A DNA stretch of 64,000 bases from Leucobacter aridicollis (lineage in GTDB: Bacteria > Actinomycetota > Actinomycetes > Actinomycetales > Microbacteriaceae): positions 1,240,001 to 1,304,000 of the forward strand of contig NZ_JACCBD010000001.1 in the NCBI RefSeq assembly GCF_013409595.1. The letters run 5' to 3'. Positions 41,727 to 51,613 of the stretch are shown piece after piece. Positions within the stretch are counted from its first letter, which is position 1. Every line of letters begins with the position of its first letter. A program made the translations under genes and the position numbers. Below the pieces are notes generated by a model that saw only the letters and a program-made list of their open reading frames with translations, made no database searches and was not told the origin of the DNA.

Positions 41727-43178
41727 ATGAGCTTCGACGTGCGAACCGTGACCCGGGTCGTTGGTGGCGCCTATGTCGATAACGGCATGAGCGACTACAC
41801 GCCGTGCGAGGGCCTCGCCCGCGTTGGCGAGTACGTGGTGGTCGCGAGCGCGGAACTCGCGACGCTCGTGACCGGAACCGTGGCGGAGCTCGGGGCGCGA
41901 TTCGCGCAGGGGAGTGAGGCGGCTGCCGTTACCGCGCGCGCGGTATTCGTGAGCCACGACGACACGCCTCGGCTGCGGCAGCTGCTCGCGGCGCACGGCA
42001 TGAGCGCCGTCCTCGGGGCCGCGGCCTCGGGCGACGCCCTCCACTACCGGCTCGCCGCGCTGCTCGCCGACGACAGGGCCGCAACGGACAGGCTCGTCGC
42101 CTCCGGAACGCGCGTGCTCACCCAGGTGGCCCGCCGCGGCGGCGCGACCGCGGTCATGGCGGAGCTCGCGCACCGGATCGACGGCTGGGCCGTGCTGCTC
42201 GACGCCCACGGCCAGCTCATCGCCAGCGCCGGAGCTGGCAGGCTCCACCTTGACGACGCGAAGGCCGTCGCGCTCGGGACGCCCGTGCGCGTGCGGCATC
42301 CCGGGCTCCAGACCCACCAGGTCGGGTCCGACCTTGACTTCACCGGGTACCTCGTCGTCGCGTCACGGTCGAGCGCGACGAGCAGGATCCGCGACCTTGC
42401 CTCGCAGGCCGCCGCGCTCTTCGATCTCGTGCTGCGCACGCGTGACCCGTCCGTCACCGAGCACCTCGGCCGCGAGGCCCTCCTCGAGATCCTCCACGCG
42501 GGCGGTAGCCCGGCGACGCAGCTGCTGCGCAAGTGGGGGGTGCGCGAGATCGAGCTCACCGCGTTCGTGCTCGGGACCCGGACCCGGACGGTCGATCTCG
42601 AGCGGCTCGTCGAGCGCTGGCTCGACGAGCTCGGCGTCGAGCACATCTTCGTCGGCGAGCCAGGCATCGTGCGCGGTTTCGTGCCCGAGCATCTCGTCGG
42701 CGACCTCGTCGCGCTCGCCGCGGGGTTCGAGCCGCTCGGCGCAACCTCGCTGCACCTCGGGGTCGGGTCCGCGGCGCCGATCGACACGCTCGGCCGGAGC
42801 GCCGTCCAGGCGCGGCAGGCGTTCGACGCCGCGTTTGACGCGGGCGCCAGCGCCCAGCGCTACGCGGAGCTGCCGACAGTCGACTTCGTACTCGACGTGA
42901 TCTCTGACGATCACCGCACCCAGCTGGGCGGGGTGCTCGACGAGCTGCGCGACGAGCGCGGCGAGCACGGGGAGCTGCTCGAGACGCTGCTCGTGTTCCT
43001 GTCGGAGAACGGCGCGCACCGGGCGAGCGCCGCGCGGCTCGGCATTCACCGGCAGACGCTGGTCTCGAGAATCCACCGCGTCGAGGAGCTCACCGGCCTC
43101 TCGATGGCGCGGCCGGACGATCGCGCGGCAGCCTGGCTCGCGCTCCGGGCGCTCGGACACGAGGCGTTCACGCAATAG
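41727..43178 (+). CDS. PucR-family transcriptional regulator
   Basis: Regulator of 483 residues. The N-terminal 270 residues form a sensory part without a clear known domain; the C-terminal PucR-type helix-turn-helix is clear (LLETLLVFLSENGAHRASAARLGIHRQTLVSRIHRVEELTGLSM, about 425-470). Family members control purine, GABA, amine and alcohol catabolism. It is divergent from the alcohol dehydrogenase/permease operon and is its likely regulator. ATG 41727 is chosen over an in-frame start ten codons upstream, which would lie in the promoter. The stop is followed by the ppx gene after ten bases. Confidence 0.88.
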   Translation: MSFDVRTVTRVVGGAYVDNGMSDYTPCEGLARVGEYVVVASAELATLVTGTVAELGARFAQGSEAAAVTARAVFVSHDDTPRLRQLLAAHGMSAVLGAAASGDALHYRLAALLADDRAATDRLVASGTRVLTQVARRGGATAVMAELAHRIDGWAVLLDAHGQLIASAGAGRLHLDDAKAVALGTPVRVRHPGLQTHQVGSDLDFTGYLVVASRSSATSRIRDLASQAAALFDLVLRTRDPSVTEHLGREALLEILHAGGSPATQLLRKWGVREIELTAFVLGTRTRTVDLERLVERWLDELGVEHIFVGEPGIVRGFVPEHLVGDLVALAAGFEPLGATSLHLGVGSAAPIDTLGRSAVQARQAFDAAFDAGASAQRYAELPTVDFVLDVISDDHRTQLGGVLDELRDERGEHGELLETLLVFLSENGAHRASAARLGIHRQTLVSRIHRVEELTGLSMARPDDRAAAWLALRALGHEAFTQ

Positions 43179-43188
43179 AATCGTGCTC

Positions 43189-44148
43189 ATGCGACTCGGA
43201 GTCATCGACGTAGGTTCGAATACCGTTCATCTCCTCGTGGTTGACGCCCATCCCGGCGCGAGCCCCAACCCGTACCACTCGCAGCGCTCGACGCTGCGGC
43301 TCATGCGCTATCTCGACGATGACGGCGCGATCAGCGAGGAGGGCGTCACCCGCATCATCGCCGCGATCGCGGACGCGGTGCGGACGGTGCAGGAGATCGG
43401 CGTCGACGACCTGCTCGCGACCGCGACCTCGGCGATCCGCGAGGCCGCCAACGGCGAGGAGGTGCTCGCGCGCATCGAGCGCGAGACCGGCCTGAAGCTC
43501 GACGTGCTCTCTGGCGAGGACGAGGCGCGGATCACGATGCTCGCCGTGCGCCGGTGGCTCGGATGGTCGGCGGGCGAGATCCTGCTCTTCGACATCGGCG
43601 GCGGTTCGTTCGAGATCGCGCAGGGCGCCGACGAGTACCCGGACGTGCAGGTCTCGCTGCCGCTCGGGGCGGGGCGCTCGACGATCCTGTACCTCCCCGA
43701 GGACCCGCCGACCGCCGAGGGCATCTCCCGGCTGCGCGCGCACGCCCGCGAGGAGTTCACGCGGGTGCGCAAAGAGATGTTCAAGGGGAGGCCGAAGCCG
43801 AAGCGTGTCGTCGGCACCTCGAAGACGATCCGCTCGCTCGCGCGCCTCATCGGCGGACCGCCGGATCCCGCGACCGGCGACCTCGCCGAGCTGCACTACG
43901 CCGGCCTGCGCGAGTGGGAGCCGACCCTCCGCGACATGCCTGGCTCCGTTCGCGAGTACCTGCCGGGGATCACGCCCGAGCGTGGCTACCAGATCATGGC
44001 GGGCGCGGTCGTGCTCCGCACCGCGATGAAGGTGTTCGATGTCTCGACGCTCACGATCTCGCCGTGGGCGTTGCGCGAGGGGATCGTGCTGCGCTACATC
44101 GACGCGCTCGATGGCCGCGGAACCGACCCGGTCTCCGAGGACGGATAG
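43189..44148 (+). CDS. ppx: Exopolyphosphatase-like Ppx/GppA phosphatase, Ppx1 type
   Basis: Protein of 319 residues of the actin-fold Ppx/GppA family, short form without the C-terminal HD domain. The phosphate loops are visible: DVGSNTVHLLVVD (about 7-19), TSAIREAANGEE and LFDIGGGSFEI. The first segment is the form found in mycobacterial Ppx1, which removes terminal phosphate from short polyphosphates and affects (p)ppGpp level. TAGAAT (43176-43181) overlaps the stop region of the upstream regulator and ends seven bases before ATG 43189, so this gene probably has its own leaderless transcript; a GTG six bases upstream is less likely. Confidence 0.9.
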   Translation: MRLGVIDVGSNTVHLLVVDAHPGASPNPYHSQRSTLRLMRYLDDDGAISEEGVTRIIAAIADAVRTVQEIGVDDLLATATSAIREAANGEEVLARIERETGLKLDVLSGEDEARITMLAVRRWLGWSAGEILLFDIGGGSFEIAQGADEYPDVQVSLPLGAGRSTILYLPEDPPTAEGISRLRAHAREEFTRVRKEMFKGRPKPKRVVGTSKTIRSLARLIGGPPDPATGDLAELHYAGLREWEPTLRDMPGSVREYLPGITPERGYQIMAGAVVLRTAMKVFDVSTLTISPWALREGIVLRYIDALDGRGTDPVSEDG

Positions 44149-44333
44149 CGCCCAGTTATCGGGTAGTTTTAGCGGAAGGTACAAACGCTTAACGTAGCTT
44201 CCGTGGGGTTGATATCGAAAACGCAACCATTTCCACTCTCGCGGTGCGTCGAAGGCTGTCGTGCTGTAGGAATACACTAATGAATCTCATTCGCCCGCGG
44301 CAGGCGCGGGCGCTCATCCATGGGGGTTAACCA

Positions 44334-45437
44334 TTGACCATCTCAACAACTAAGAAGATGCTCGGCCTCACCGCCGCGGCGGGGCTCGTGCTCGGCCTCT
44401 CGGCGTGTGGCCAGGCACCCGAGGCTGGCGGCGAAAGCGGCGGCGCAGAGGCCGTTGCCGGCTTCAAGCCCTGCATGGTGTCGGACGAGGGCGGCTTCGA
44501 CGACAAGTCGTTCAACCAGCTCGGCTACGAGGGCCTGACCAAGGCTGCCGAAGAGCTCGAGGTTGAGGCCGGCGAGACCGAGTCGAAGAGCGCGAGCGAT
44601 TACGCATCGAACCTCAGCGGCCTCGTTGACGCAGGCTGCACCTTCATCGTCTCGGTGGGCTTCATGCTCTCGGAGCCGACGGTGAACGCGGCGAAGGCGA
44701 ACCCCGACGTGCAGTTCGCGATCATCGACGACTGGGCTGACAACGACTTCGACGGCGAGACTGACGCGCCGAACATCAAGCCGCTCGTGTTCGACACGGC
44801 GCAGGCAGCCTTCCTCGGCGGCTACGCGGCGGCAGCCGTCTCGGAGACCGGCACCGTCGGCACCTTCGGCGGCGCGAAGATTCCGCCGGTCACCATCTTC
44901 ATGGATGGCTTCCAGGACGGCGTCGACTACTTCAACAAGGAGAACGGCAAGGACGTCAAGGTCATCGGCTGGGACGTCGCGAAGCAGGACGGCCAGTTCA
45001 CCGGCGAGTTCGCCGCGAACGACACCGCGAAGCAGATGGCACAGGGCATCCTCGACCAGGGCGCAGACGTGCTGCTCCCCGTCGGCGGCCCGATCTACCA
45101 GTCGGCTGGTGAGGCGATCCGCGACTCCGGCGGCACCGCGAAGCTCGTCGGCGTTGACGCCGACGTCTACCAGACCGACCCGAAGGTGCAGGACATCCTT
45201 TTCACCTCGATCATGAAGAGCATGGACATCGCTGTGTACGACGCAGTGATGGAGGCCGCTCAGGGCAAGTTCAGCGCTGAGCCGTTCGTTGGTGTACTCG
45301 AGAACGACGGCGTGAGCCTCTCCGGGTTCAACGACTTCGCCGACAAGGTCCCCGCAGACCTGCAGAAGCAGCTCGACGAGATCAAGGCCGGCATCATCGA
45401 CGGCTCGATCAAGGTTGAGTCGCCCTCTTCGCCGTAA
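44334..45437 (+). CDS. BMP-family ABC transporter substrate-binding lipoprotein (nucleoside uptake)
   Basis: Lipoprotein of 367 residues. The TTG start, with GGGGG upstream, gives a proper signal peptide: basic TTKK, hydrophobic stretch and lipobox LSAC with Cys25. The mature protein is the BMP/Med-type binding fold (CMVSDEGGFDDKSFNQLGYEGL near the N-terminus; GADVLLPVGGPIYQSAGEAI in the middle), the capture component for purine and pyrimidine nucleosides in this class. A TACACT box lies at 44273-44278. The other components follow after a 22-bp hairpin and a second promoter. The gap 44149-44333 has no gene. Confidence 0.93.
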   Translation: MTISTTKKMLGLTAAAGLVLGLSACGQAPEAGGESGGAEAVAGFKPCMVSDEGGFDDKSFNQLGYEGLTKAAEELEVEAGETESKSASDYASNLSGLVDAGCTFIVSVGFMLSEPTVNAAKANPDVQFAIIDDWADNDFDGETDAPNIKPLVFDTAQAAFLGGYAAAAVSETGTVGTFGGAKIPPVTIFMDGFQDGVDYFNKENGKDVKVIGWDVAKQDGQFTGEFAANDTAKQMAQGILDQGADVLLPVGGPIYQSAGEAIRDSGGTAKLVGVDADVYQTDPKVQDILFTSIMKSMDIAVYDAVMEAAQGKFSAEPFVGVLENDGVSLSGFNDFADKVPADLQKQLDEIKAGIIDGSIKVESPSSP

Positions 45438-45445
45438 GGCACTGT

Positions 45446-45492
45446 GATGGCGGGCCGGTGGGCGATCTCTGATCGCTCACCGGCCCGCCATC
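45446..45492 (+). terminator. 22-bp hairpin between binding protein and ABC ATPase genes
   Basis: The arms 45446-45467 and 45471-45492 pair over 22 positions with one G-U pair and a three-base loop (TCT). No U tract follows. Such a stem after a binding-protein gene would lower expression of downstream genes or protect the upstream mRNA from decay. Confidence 0.75.
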
Positions 45493-45545
45493 GTGGATTC
45501 ACCAGGGGTTGTGCCGCCGCACTACCCCAGAGAAACGAACTTGGA

Positions 45546-45551
45546 TAGATT
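45546..45551 (+). promoter_or_regulatory. Internal -10 box before the nucleoside ABC ATPase gene
   Basis: TAGATT ends six bases before ATG 45558, and there is no ribosome binding site between them. This fits a separate leaderless transcript for the ATPase and permease genes. No clear -35 box is seen. Confidence 0.45.
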
Positions 45552-45557
45552 TACGGC

Positions 45558-47072
45558 ATGACGCTCGAACTGCGCGGGATCACGAAGCGATTCGGATCAT
45601 TCACCGCGAACGACCGCATCTCAATCGAGGTGCGACCCGGAGAAATTCACGCCCTGCTGGGTGAGAACGGCGCCGGCAAGTCCACACTGATGAACGTGCT
45701 CTACGGGCTGTACCAGCCTGACGAGGGAGAGATCGTCGTCGACGGCGCCGTGCAGCACTTCAAGGGGCCGGGCGACGCGATGGCCGCCGGCATCGGCATG
45801 GTGCATCAGCACTTCATGCTCGTCCCGGTGTTCACCGTCGCCGAGAACGTCATGCTCGGACACGAGAGCACGAAGTTCGCCGGCGCACTCGACCTTGCGA
45901 GCGCACGCGCCCACGTGCGCGAGGTTGCCGACCGCTTCGGGTTCGAGGTCGATCCCGACGCCGTCGTCGAAGACCTACCCGTCGGCGTGCAGCAGCGCGT
46001 CGAGATCATCAAGGCGCTGTCGCGCGATGCGAAGGTGCTCGTGTTCGACGAGCCGACTGCCGTGCTCACGCCGCAGGAAACCGATGAGCTCATGCAGATC
46101 ATGCGCCAGCTGCGCAGCGAGGGCACGGCGATCGTGTTCATCACGCACAAGCTTCGCGAGGTCCGCGAGGTCGCCGACCGGATCACCGTCATCCGCCACG
46201 GCAAGGTCGTCGCCGAGGCCTCGCCCGAGTCCTCGACGAACGAGCTCGCCTCGCTGATGGTCGGCCGCGCCGTCGAGCTCACCGTCCAGAAGGACGCGCC
46301 GAAGGTTGGCGACGGCGGGCTGCGGCTCACGGACGTCACGATCGCCGACAGCACGGGCCACATCGTCGTTGACCGCGTGAACCTCGAGGTTCGCCCCGGC
46401 GAGATCCTCGCGATCGCGGGCGTGCAGGGCAACGGCCAGACCGAGCTCACCGAGTCGCTCGTCGGGCTGCAGCAGCTCACGTCGGGCGACATCACCCTCA
46501 ACGGGACGTCGCTCGTTGGCAAGCCCGTGAAGCAGATTATCGACGACGGCGTCGGGTTCGTGCCGGAGGACCGGATCGAGGACGGCCTCGTCGGAACGTT
46601 CTCCGTCGCGGAGAACCTCATGCTGAACCGCACGAGCGACCCCGAGTTCGTGAAGGCCGGAACTGTCAGGCGCGGCGTCCTCACCGACTTCGCCGAGGCC
46701 AAGATCGCCGAATACGACATCCGCACGCAGGGCCCGGACGCCCTCGCAGGCAGCCTGTCGGGCGGTAACCAGCAGAAGGTGGTGATCGCCCGCGAGCTCA
46801 GCCGGCCGCTGAACCTGCTCGTCGCTTCGCAGCCGACGCGCGGCGTCGACGTCGGCTCGATCGAGTTCATCCACACCCGGATCGTTGAGGCGCGCGACGC
46901 CGGCGTCCCGGTCGTGCTCGTCTCAACCGAGCTCGACGAGGTCTCCGCACTCGCGGACCGCATCGCCGTGATGTACAAGGGAACGATCATCGGCATCGTT
47001 CCAGGCAACGCTTCGCGCGAAACCCTCGGCCTCATGATGGCCGGCGAAACCCCCGAAGGAGTCGCGGCGTGA
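45558..47072 (+). CDS. Nucleoside ABC transporter ATP-binding protein (double ATPase)
   Basis: Protein of 504 residues with two ABC ATPase domains, as in RbsA- and NupO-type systems. The first has Walker A GENGAGKSTLM (about 36-46), a signature region around LPVGVQQRVEI and Walker B VLVFDEPTAVL. The second (from about 255) has a degenerate Walker A (AGVQGNGQTEL), the signature LSGGNQQKVVIA and Walker B LLVASQPTRGVD, where Ala-Ser-Gln replaces the usual Asp-Glu pattern. This degenerate second site is normal in the family. Its stop overlaps the start of the first permease gene by four bases. Confidence 0.93.
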   Translation: MTLELRGITKRFGSFTANDRISIEVRPGEIHALLGENGAGKSTLMNVLYGLYQPDEGEIVVDGAVQHFKGPGDAMAAGIGMVHQHFMLVPVFTVAENVMLGHESTKFAGALDLASARAHVREVADRFGFEVDPDAVVEDLPVGVQQRVEIIKALSRDAKVLVFDEPTAVLTPQETDELMQIMRQLRSEGTAIVFITHKLREVREVADRITVIRHGKVVAEASPESSTNELASLMVGRAVELTVQKDAPKVGDGGLRLTDVTIADSTGHIVVDRVNLEVRPGEILAIAGVQGNGQTELTESLVGLQQLTSGDITLNGTSLVGKPVKQIIDDGVGFVPEDRIEDGLVGTFSVAENLMLNRTSDPEFVKAGTVRRGVLTDFAEAKIAEYDIRTQGPDALAGSLSGGNQQKVVIARELSRPLNLLVASQPTRGVDVGSIEFIHTRIVEARDAGVPVVLVSTELDEVSALADRIAVMYKGTIIGIVPGNASRETLGLMMAGETPEGVAA

Positions 47073-48325
47073 GCGCACCGACAATTGACACGAACGGGCA
47101 GCCCGCAGGGTCGAAGCCCGCGACGGCGGAACGCCCGCCGCAGAACAAACTCATCACGGAGCTGCTGTCGAGCTCAGTGACGACGACAGTGCTCGCGATC
47201 GTCCTGTCGATGCTCATCGGCGGCCTGCTCATCGCGTTCACCGATGCCAAGGTCATTGAGGCAGCGGGCTACTTCTTCCAGCGCCCAGCGGACACGTTCG
47301 TCGCGCTCTGGGATGCGATCTCCGGCGGCTACGCCGCGCTCTTCCGCGGCTCGATCTTCAACTACGAGGCGCCGAGCTTCCTCCGCGCGATCAAGCCGCT
47401 GTCCGACACGCTGAACTTCGCCACGCCGCTCATCATGGCCGGCCTCGGCGTCGGCCTCGCGTTCCGCGTCGGCCTGTTCAACATCGGTGGCCGCGGCCAG
47501 ATGCTCATGGGCGCGGCGGCCTCCGGCTTCGTGATGTTCGGCGTCGACCTGCCGTTCGCGCTGCACCTGCCGCTCGTCATCATCGCGGGCATCGCTGGCG
47601 GCGTCATCTGGGGCGGCCTCGTCGGCTTCCTCAAGGCACGCACCGGCGCGCACGAGGTGATCCTCACCATCATGCTGAACTTCGTCGCGTTCTACTTCAT
47701 CGCGTGGCTGCTGTCGACCCCTGGGCTGCTCATGCGCCCGGGCGGCAACCAGCCGATCTCGCCGGTCACCCCGGAGAGCGCGAAGTTCCCGCTGCTGTTC
47801 GGCGCGCCGCTGACGACGCACTGGGGCTTCATCGTCGCGCTGCTCGCGGCCGGCTTCGTCTGGTGGCTGATGGAGCGCTCGTCGCTCGGCTTCCGCATGC
47901 GCGCCGTCGGCGAGAACCCGCACGCGGCCCGCGCCTCGGGCATCAAGGTCGAGCGGATCATCTTCTACGCGATGGCGATCGCGGGCGGTCTCGCCGGTCT
48001 CGCCGGCGCGAACCAGATCGCCGGCACGATCACGACGGGCTTCGGCAGCCACATCGACGCGGGCATCGGCTTCGACGCGATCACCGTCGCGCTGCTCGGG
48101 CGTTCACGCGCGTGGGGCGTCGTCTGGGCTGGCCTGCTGTTCGGCGCGCTCAAGGCCGGCAGCTTCACGATGCAGATCGCTGAGAAGATCCCCGTCGACA
48201 TCGTGCTCGTCGTGCAGGCGCTCATCGTGCTGTTCATCGCGGCACCGCCGCTCGTGCGCACCGTCTTCGGGCTCAAGCGCTTTGACCGAGTGCACGCACT
48301 CCAGCAGAAGGGGGCATCGGCATGA
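47069..48325 (+). CDS. Nucleoside ABC transporter permease, first subunit
   Basis: Permease of 418 residues of the BPD_transp_2 family (RbsC/NupP type). The GTG start overlaps the ATPase stop. About 8-10 helices are visible; the family motif GENPHAARASGIKVERIIFYAMAIAGGLAGLAGA (about 280-310) is the ATPase-coupling region. The polar N-terminal 30 residues are cytoplasmic. It overlaps the second permease gene by four bases, so the two are made together as a heterodimer. Confidence 0.92.
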   Translation: MSAPTIDTNGQPAGSKPATAERPPQNKLITELLSSSVTTTVLAIVLSMLIGGLLIAFTDAKVIEAAGYFFQRPADTFVALWDAISGGYAALFRGSIFNYEAPSFLRAIKPLSDTLNFATPLIMAGLGVGLAFRVGLFNIGGRGQMLMGAAASGFVMFGVDLPFALHLPLVIIAGIAGGVIWGGLVGFLKARTGAHEVILTIMLNFVAFYFIAWLLSTPGLLMRPGGNQPISPVTPESAKFPLLFGAPLTTHWGFIVALLAAGFVWWLMERSSLGFRMRAVGENPHAARASGIKVERIIFYAMAIAGGLAGLAGANQIAGTITTGFGSHIDAGIGFDAITVALLGRSRAWGVVWAGLLFGALKAGSFTMQIAEKIPVDIVLVVQALIVLFIAAPPLVRTVFGLKRFDRVHALQQKGASA

Positions 48326-49611
48326 GCGCGGTCCACGAACTCACCGGCACCCAGGTCGTCGTCGACGGCGCTGGCGTCGTCCGCACCCGCAGCCTGAAGG
48401 CGCCGATCGCGTTCGCGATCGTCGCGGCGATCGGGCTCCTGCTCGCGTTCCCCGGCTCGCGCGCGGGGGAGAGCACGTTCCGGCTTTCCGACCGCACCCA
48501 GTCGCTGCAGCTGCCTGACGTCGCGCTGCCGACGGCGGGCACCGTCATCGCGTGCGCGCTGATCCTGACCGTGATGGCGGCGCTGACGTTCGTCTTCTCC
48601 GCCCAGTACAAGCGCATCCCGCTGTGGTTCACCGTGGTCTTCGCGATCGTCGGCATCTTCCTGTTCCTCACCTGGTCCGCCGCCGGTGGCGTCGTCCCCG
48701 TGACGGGGCTGCTGTTCGGCGCGCTGTCGCTGTCGGTGCCGCTGATCTTCGGCGCCCTCGGAGGCGTCATCGGCGAGCGCGCGGGCGTCGTCAACGTCGC
48801 GATCGAGGCGCAGTTCCTGTTCGCCGCGTTCACGAGCGCGCTCATCGCCTCGATCACCGGATCCTACGTCGCCGGCCTCATCGGCGCGCTCATTGCGGGC
48901 GCCCTGGTCGCCGCGATCCTCGCCGTGTTCTCGATCACCTACGTCGTCACGCAGGTCATCGTCGGTGTCGTGCTCAACGTGCTCATCACCGGCCTCACGA
49001 GCTTCCTCCACGGCGCGCTGCTGCAGCCGAACGCGGCGACTCTGAACTCGCCGCCGCGCTTCCCGCGGTGGGCGATCCCGGGGCTCAGCGAGATCCCGAT
49101 CCTCGGACCGGTGCTCTTCAACCAGACCCTCATCGTCTACCTCGCCTACATCATCGTGCCGCTCGTCACGTGGGCGCTCTACCGCAGCCGCTGGGGCCTC
49201 CGCCTCCGCGCCGTCGGCGAGCACCCGCAGGCGGCCGACACCGTGGGCATCAAGGTGAATCCGACGCGGTTCTGGAACCTGCTGCTCGCTGGCGCGATCG
49301 CCGGCATCGGCGGCGCCTACTTCACGCTCGGCTCCGTCGGGGCGTTCGACAAGGAGATGGCTGGCGGTCTCGGCTTCATCGCTCTCGCCGCGGTGATCTT
49401 CGGCGGCTGGGATCCGTGGCGGGCGACCCTCGCTGCGCTGCTCTTCGGCTTTACGAAGAACCTCGAGACGCTGCTGAACAACCTCGGCTCGCCGATCCCG
49501 TCCGAGTTCATGTCGATGCTGCCGTACGTCGTGACGATCCTCGCGGTCGTCGGATTCTCCGGCAAGTCGCGGGCGCCCGCCGCGAGCGGCAAGCCCTACG
49601 TGAAGGGATAA
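48322..49611 (+). CDS. Nucleoside ABC transporter permease, second subunit
   Basis: Permease of 429 residues, paralogous to the first one (NupQ type). The coupling motif is GEHPQAADTVGIKVNPTRFWNLLLAGAIAGIGGAYFTLG. Around ten helices are visible, with a longer N-terminal extension that carries two extra helices compared with RbsC. The ATG overlaps the stop of the first permease gene. The cytidine deaminase gene begins five bases after its stop. Confidence 0.92.
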   Translation: MSAVHELTGTQVVVDGAGVVRTRSLKAPIAFAIVAAIGLLLAFPGSRAGESTFRLSDRTQSLQLPDVALPTAGTVIACALILTVMAALTFVFSAQYKRIPLWFTVVFAIVGIFLFLTWSAAGGVVPVTGLLFGALSLSVPLIFGALGGVIGERAGVVNVAIEAQFLFAAFTSALIASITGSYVAGLIGALIAGALVAAILAVFSITYVVTQVIVGVVLNVLITGLTSFLHGALLQPNAATLNSPPRFPRWAIPGLSEIPILGPVLFNQTLIVYLAYIIVPLVTWALYRSRWGLRLRAVGEHPQAADTVGIKVNPTRFWNLLLAGAIAGIGGAYFTLGSVGAFDKEMAGGLGFIALAAVIFGGWDPWRATLAALLFGFTKNLETLLNNLGSPIPSEFMSMLPYVVTILAVVGFSGKSRAPAASGKPYVKG

Positions 49612-49616
49612 CGGCC

Positions 49617-50036
49617 GTGACAGCACACGATCACCGAGTCGACTGGGCGGGGCTCCGCGCCGCCGCGGTCGCGGCGCTCGACCACGCCTACGTGCCGTAC
49701 TCGAACTACCCGGTGGGGGCCGCCGCGCTTACCGACTCGGGCAGGATTGTCTCGGGCTGCAATGTTGAGAACGCCTCGTACGGGTTGACGCTCTGCGCCG
49801 AGTGCGCCCTCGTCGGCGACCTCCACATGGGCGGCGGCGGCAAGCTCGTCGCGTTCGTCTGCGTGAACCGCGCCGAGGAGACGATCATGCCGTGCGGACG
49901 CTGCCGTCAGCTCCTGTACGAACACTCTGCCGAGGGCATGCTGCTCGAGACCGTGTCGGGCATCCGCACGATCGACGAGGTGCTGCCCGACGCGTTCGGC
50001 CCGCGCGACCTCGAGCGCGTCGCCGAGGCGACCTGA
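49617..50036 (+). CDS. cdd: Cytidine deaminase
   Basis: Small tetrameric-type cytidine deaminase of 139 residues that turns cytidine and deoxycytidine into uridine and deoxyuridine. The GTG 49617 start gives the usual length. Zinc ligands are Cys60, Cys93 and Cys96 (CAE at 60-62 and PCGRC at 92-96), and Glu62 is the catalytic acid. SGCNVENASYGLTLCAE is the family signature. It sits between the nucleoside permease and thymidine phosphorylase genes, in the usual order for this operon. Confidence 0.95.
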   Translation: MTAHDHRVDWAGLRAAAVAALDHAYVPYSNYPVGAAALTDSGRIVSGCNVENASYGLTLCAECALVGDLHMGGGGKLVAFVCVNRAEETIMPCGRCRQLLYEHSAEGMLLETVSGIRTIDEVLPDAFGPRDLERVAEAT

Positions 50037-50063
50037 CCCCACACCCCACTGGAAGGAACCATC

Positions 50064-51368
<1,305 letters not shown>

Positions 51369-51408
51369 GGCGCGGCGCGCCCGGCGGCCGCGAGTCGCCG
51401 GGCCGGTT

Positions 51409-51437
51409 TTGAGTTCCGTGGGGAAACCGGGTAAAGT
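51409..51437 (+). promoter_or_regulatory. Promoter of the tRNA-Gln gene
   Basis: TTGAGT (51409-51414) and TAAAGT (51432-51437) are separated by exactly 17 bases and end 42 bases before the mature tRNA, a convincing sigma-70-type promoter. Confidence 0.7.
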
Positions 51438-51479
51438 AATCTCTTGGTGCGGCGCTCGAAAGAGTGGCCACAGCCACAG

Positions 51480-51554
51480 TGGGATATGGTGTAATTGGCA
51501 ACACTACGGTTTCTGGTACCGTCATTCTAGGTTCGAGTCCTGGTATCCCAGCCA
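51480..51554 (+). tRNA. tRNA-Gln(CTG)
   Basis: The acceptor stem TGGGATA (51480-51486) pairs with TATCCCA (51544-51550), followed by discriminator G and an encoded CCA. The anticodon arm is ACGGT-TTCTGGT-ACCGT with anticodon CTG, which reads CAG (glutamine). The T arm carries GGTTCGAGTCC. A U at position 1 and pairing with A72 are usual for tRNA-Gln. Confidence 0.95.
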
Positions 51555-51557
51555 CAG

Positions 51558-51583
51558 AAAAGCCCCGGTCATCCGGGGCTTTT
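51558..51583 (+). terminator. Intrinsic terminator of the tRNA-Gln gene
   Basis: AAAAGCCCCGG and CCGGGGCTTTT form an 11-bp stem with a four-base loop TCAT, ending in TTTT. It begins four bases after the tRNA. Confidence 0.9.
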
Positions 51584-51613
51584 CGCGTTAAATCAGGTCG
51601 TGTTGGCTGCTCA

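Noticed and set aside
44149..44333. Riboswitch before the nucleoside operon
   Set aside because: Only a weak stem (CGGAAG with CTTCCG) is visible and no known purine or other aptamer core could be recognised.
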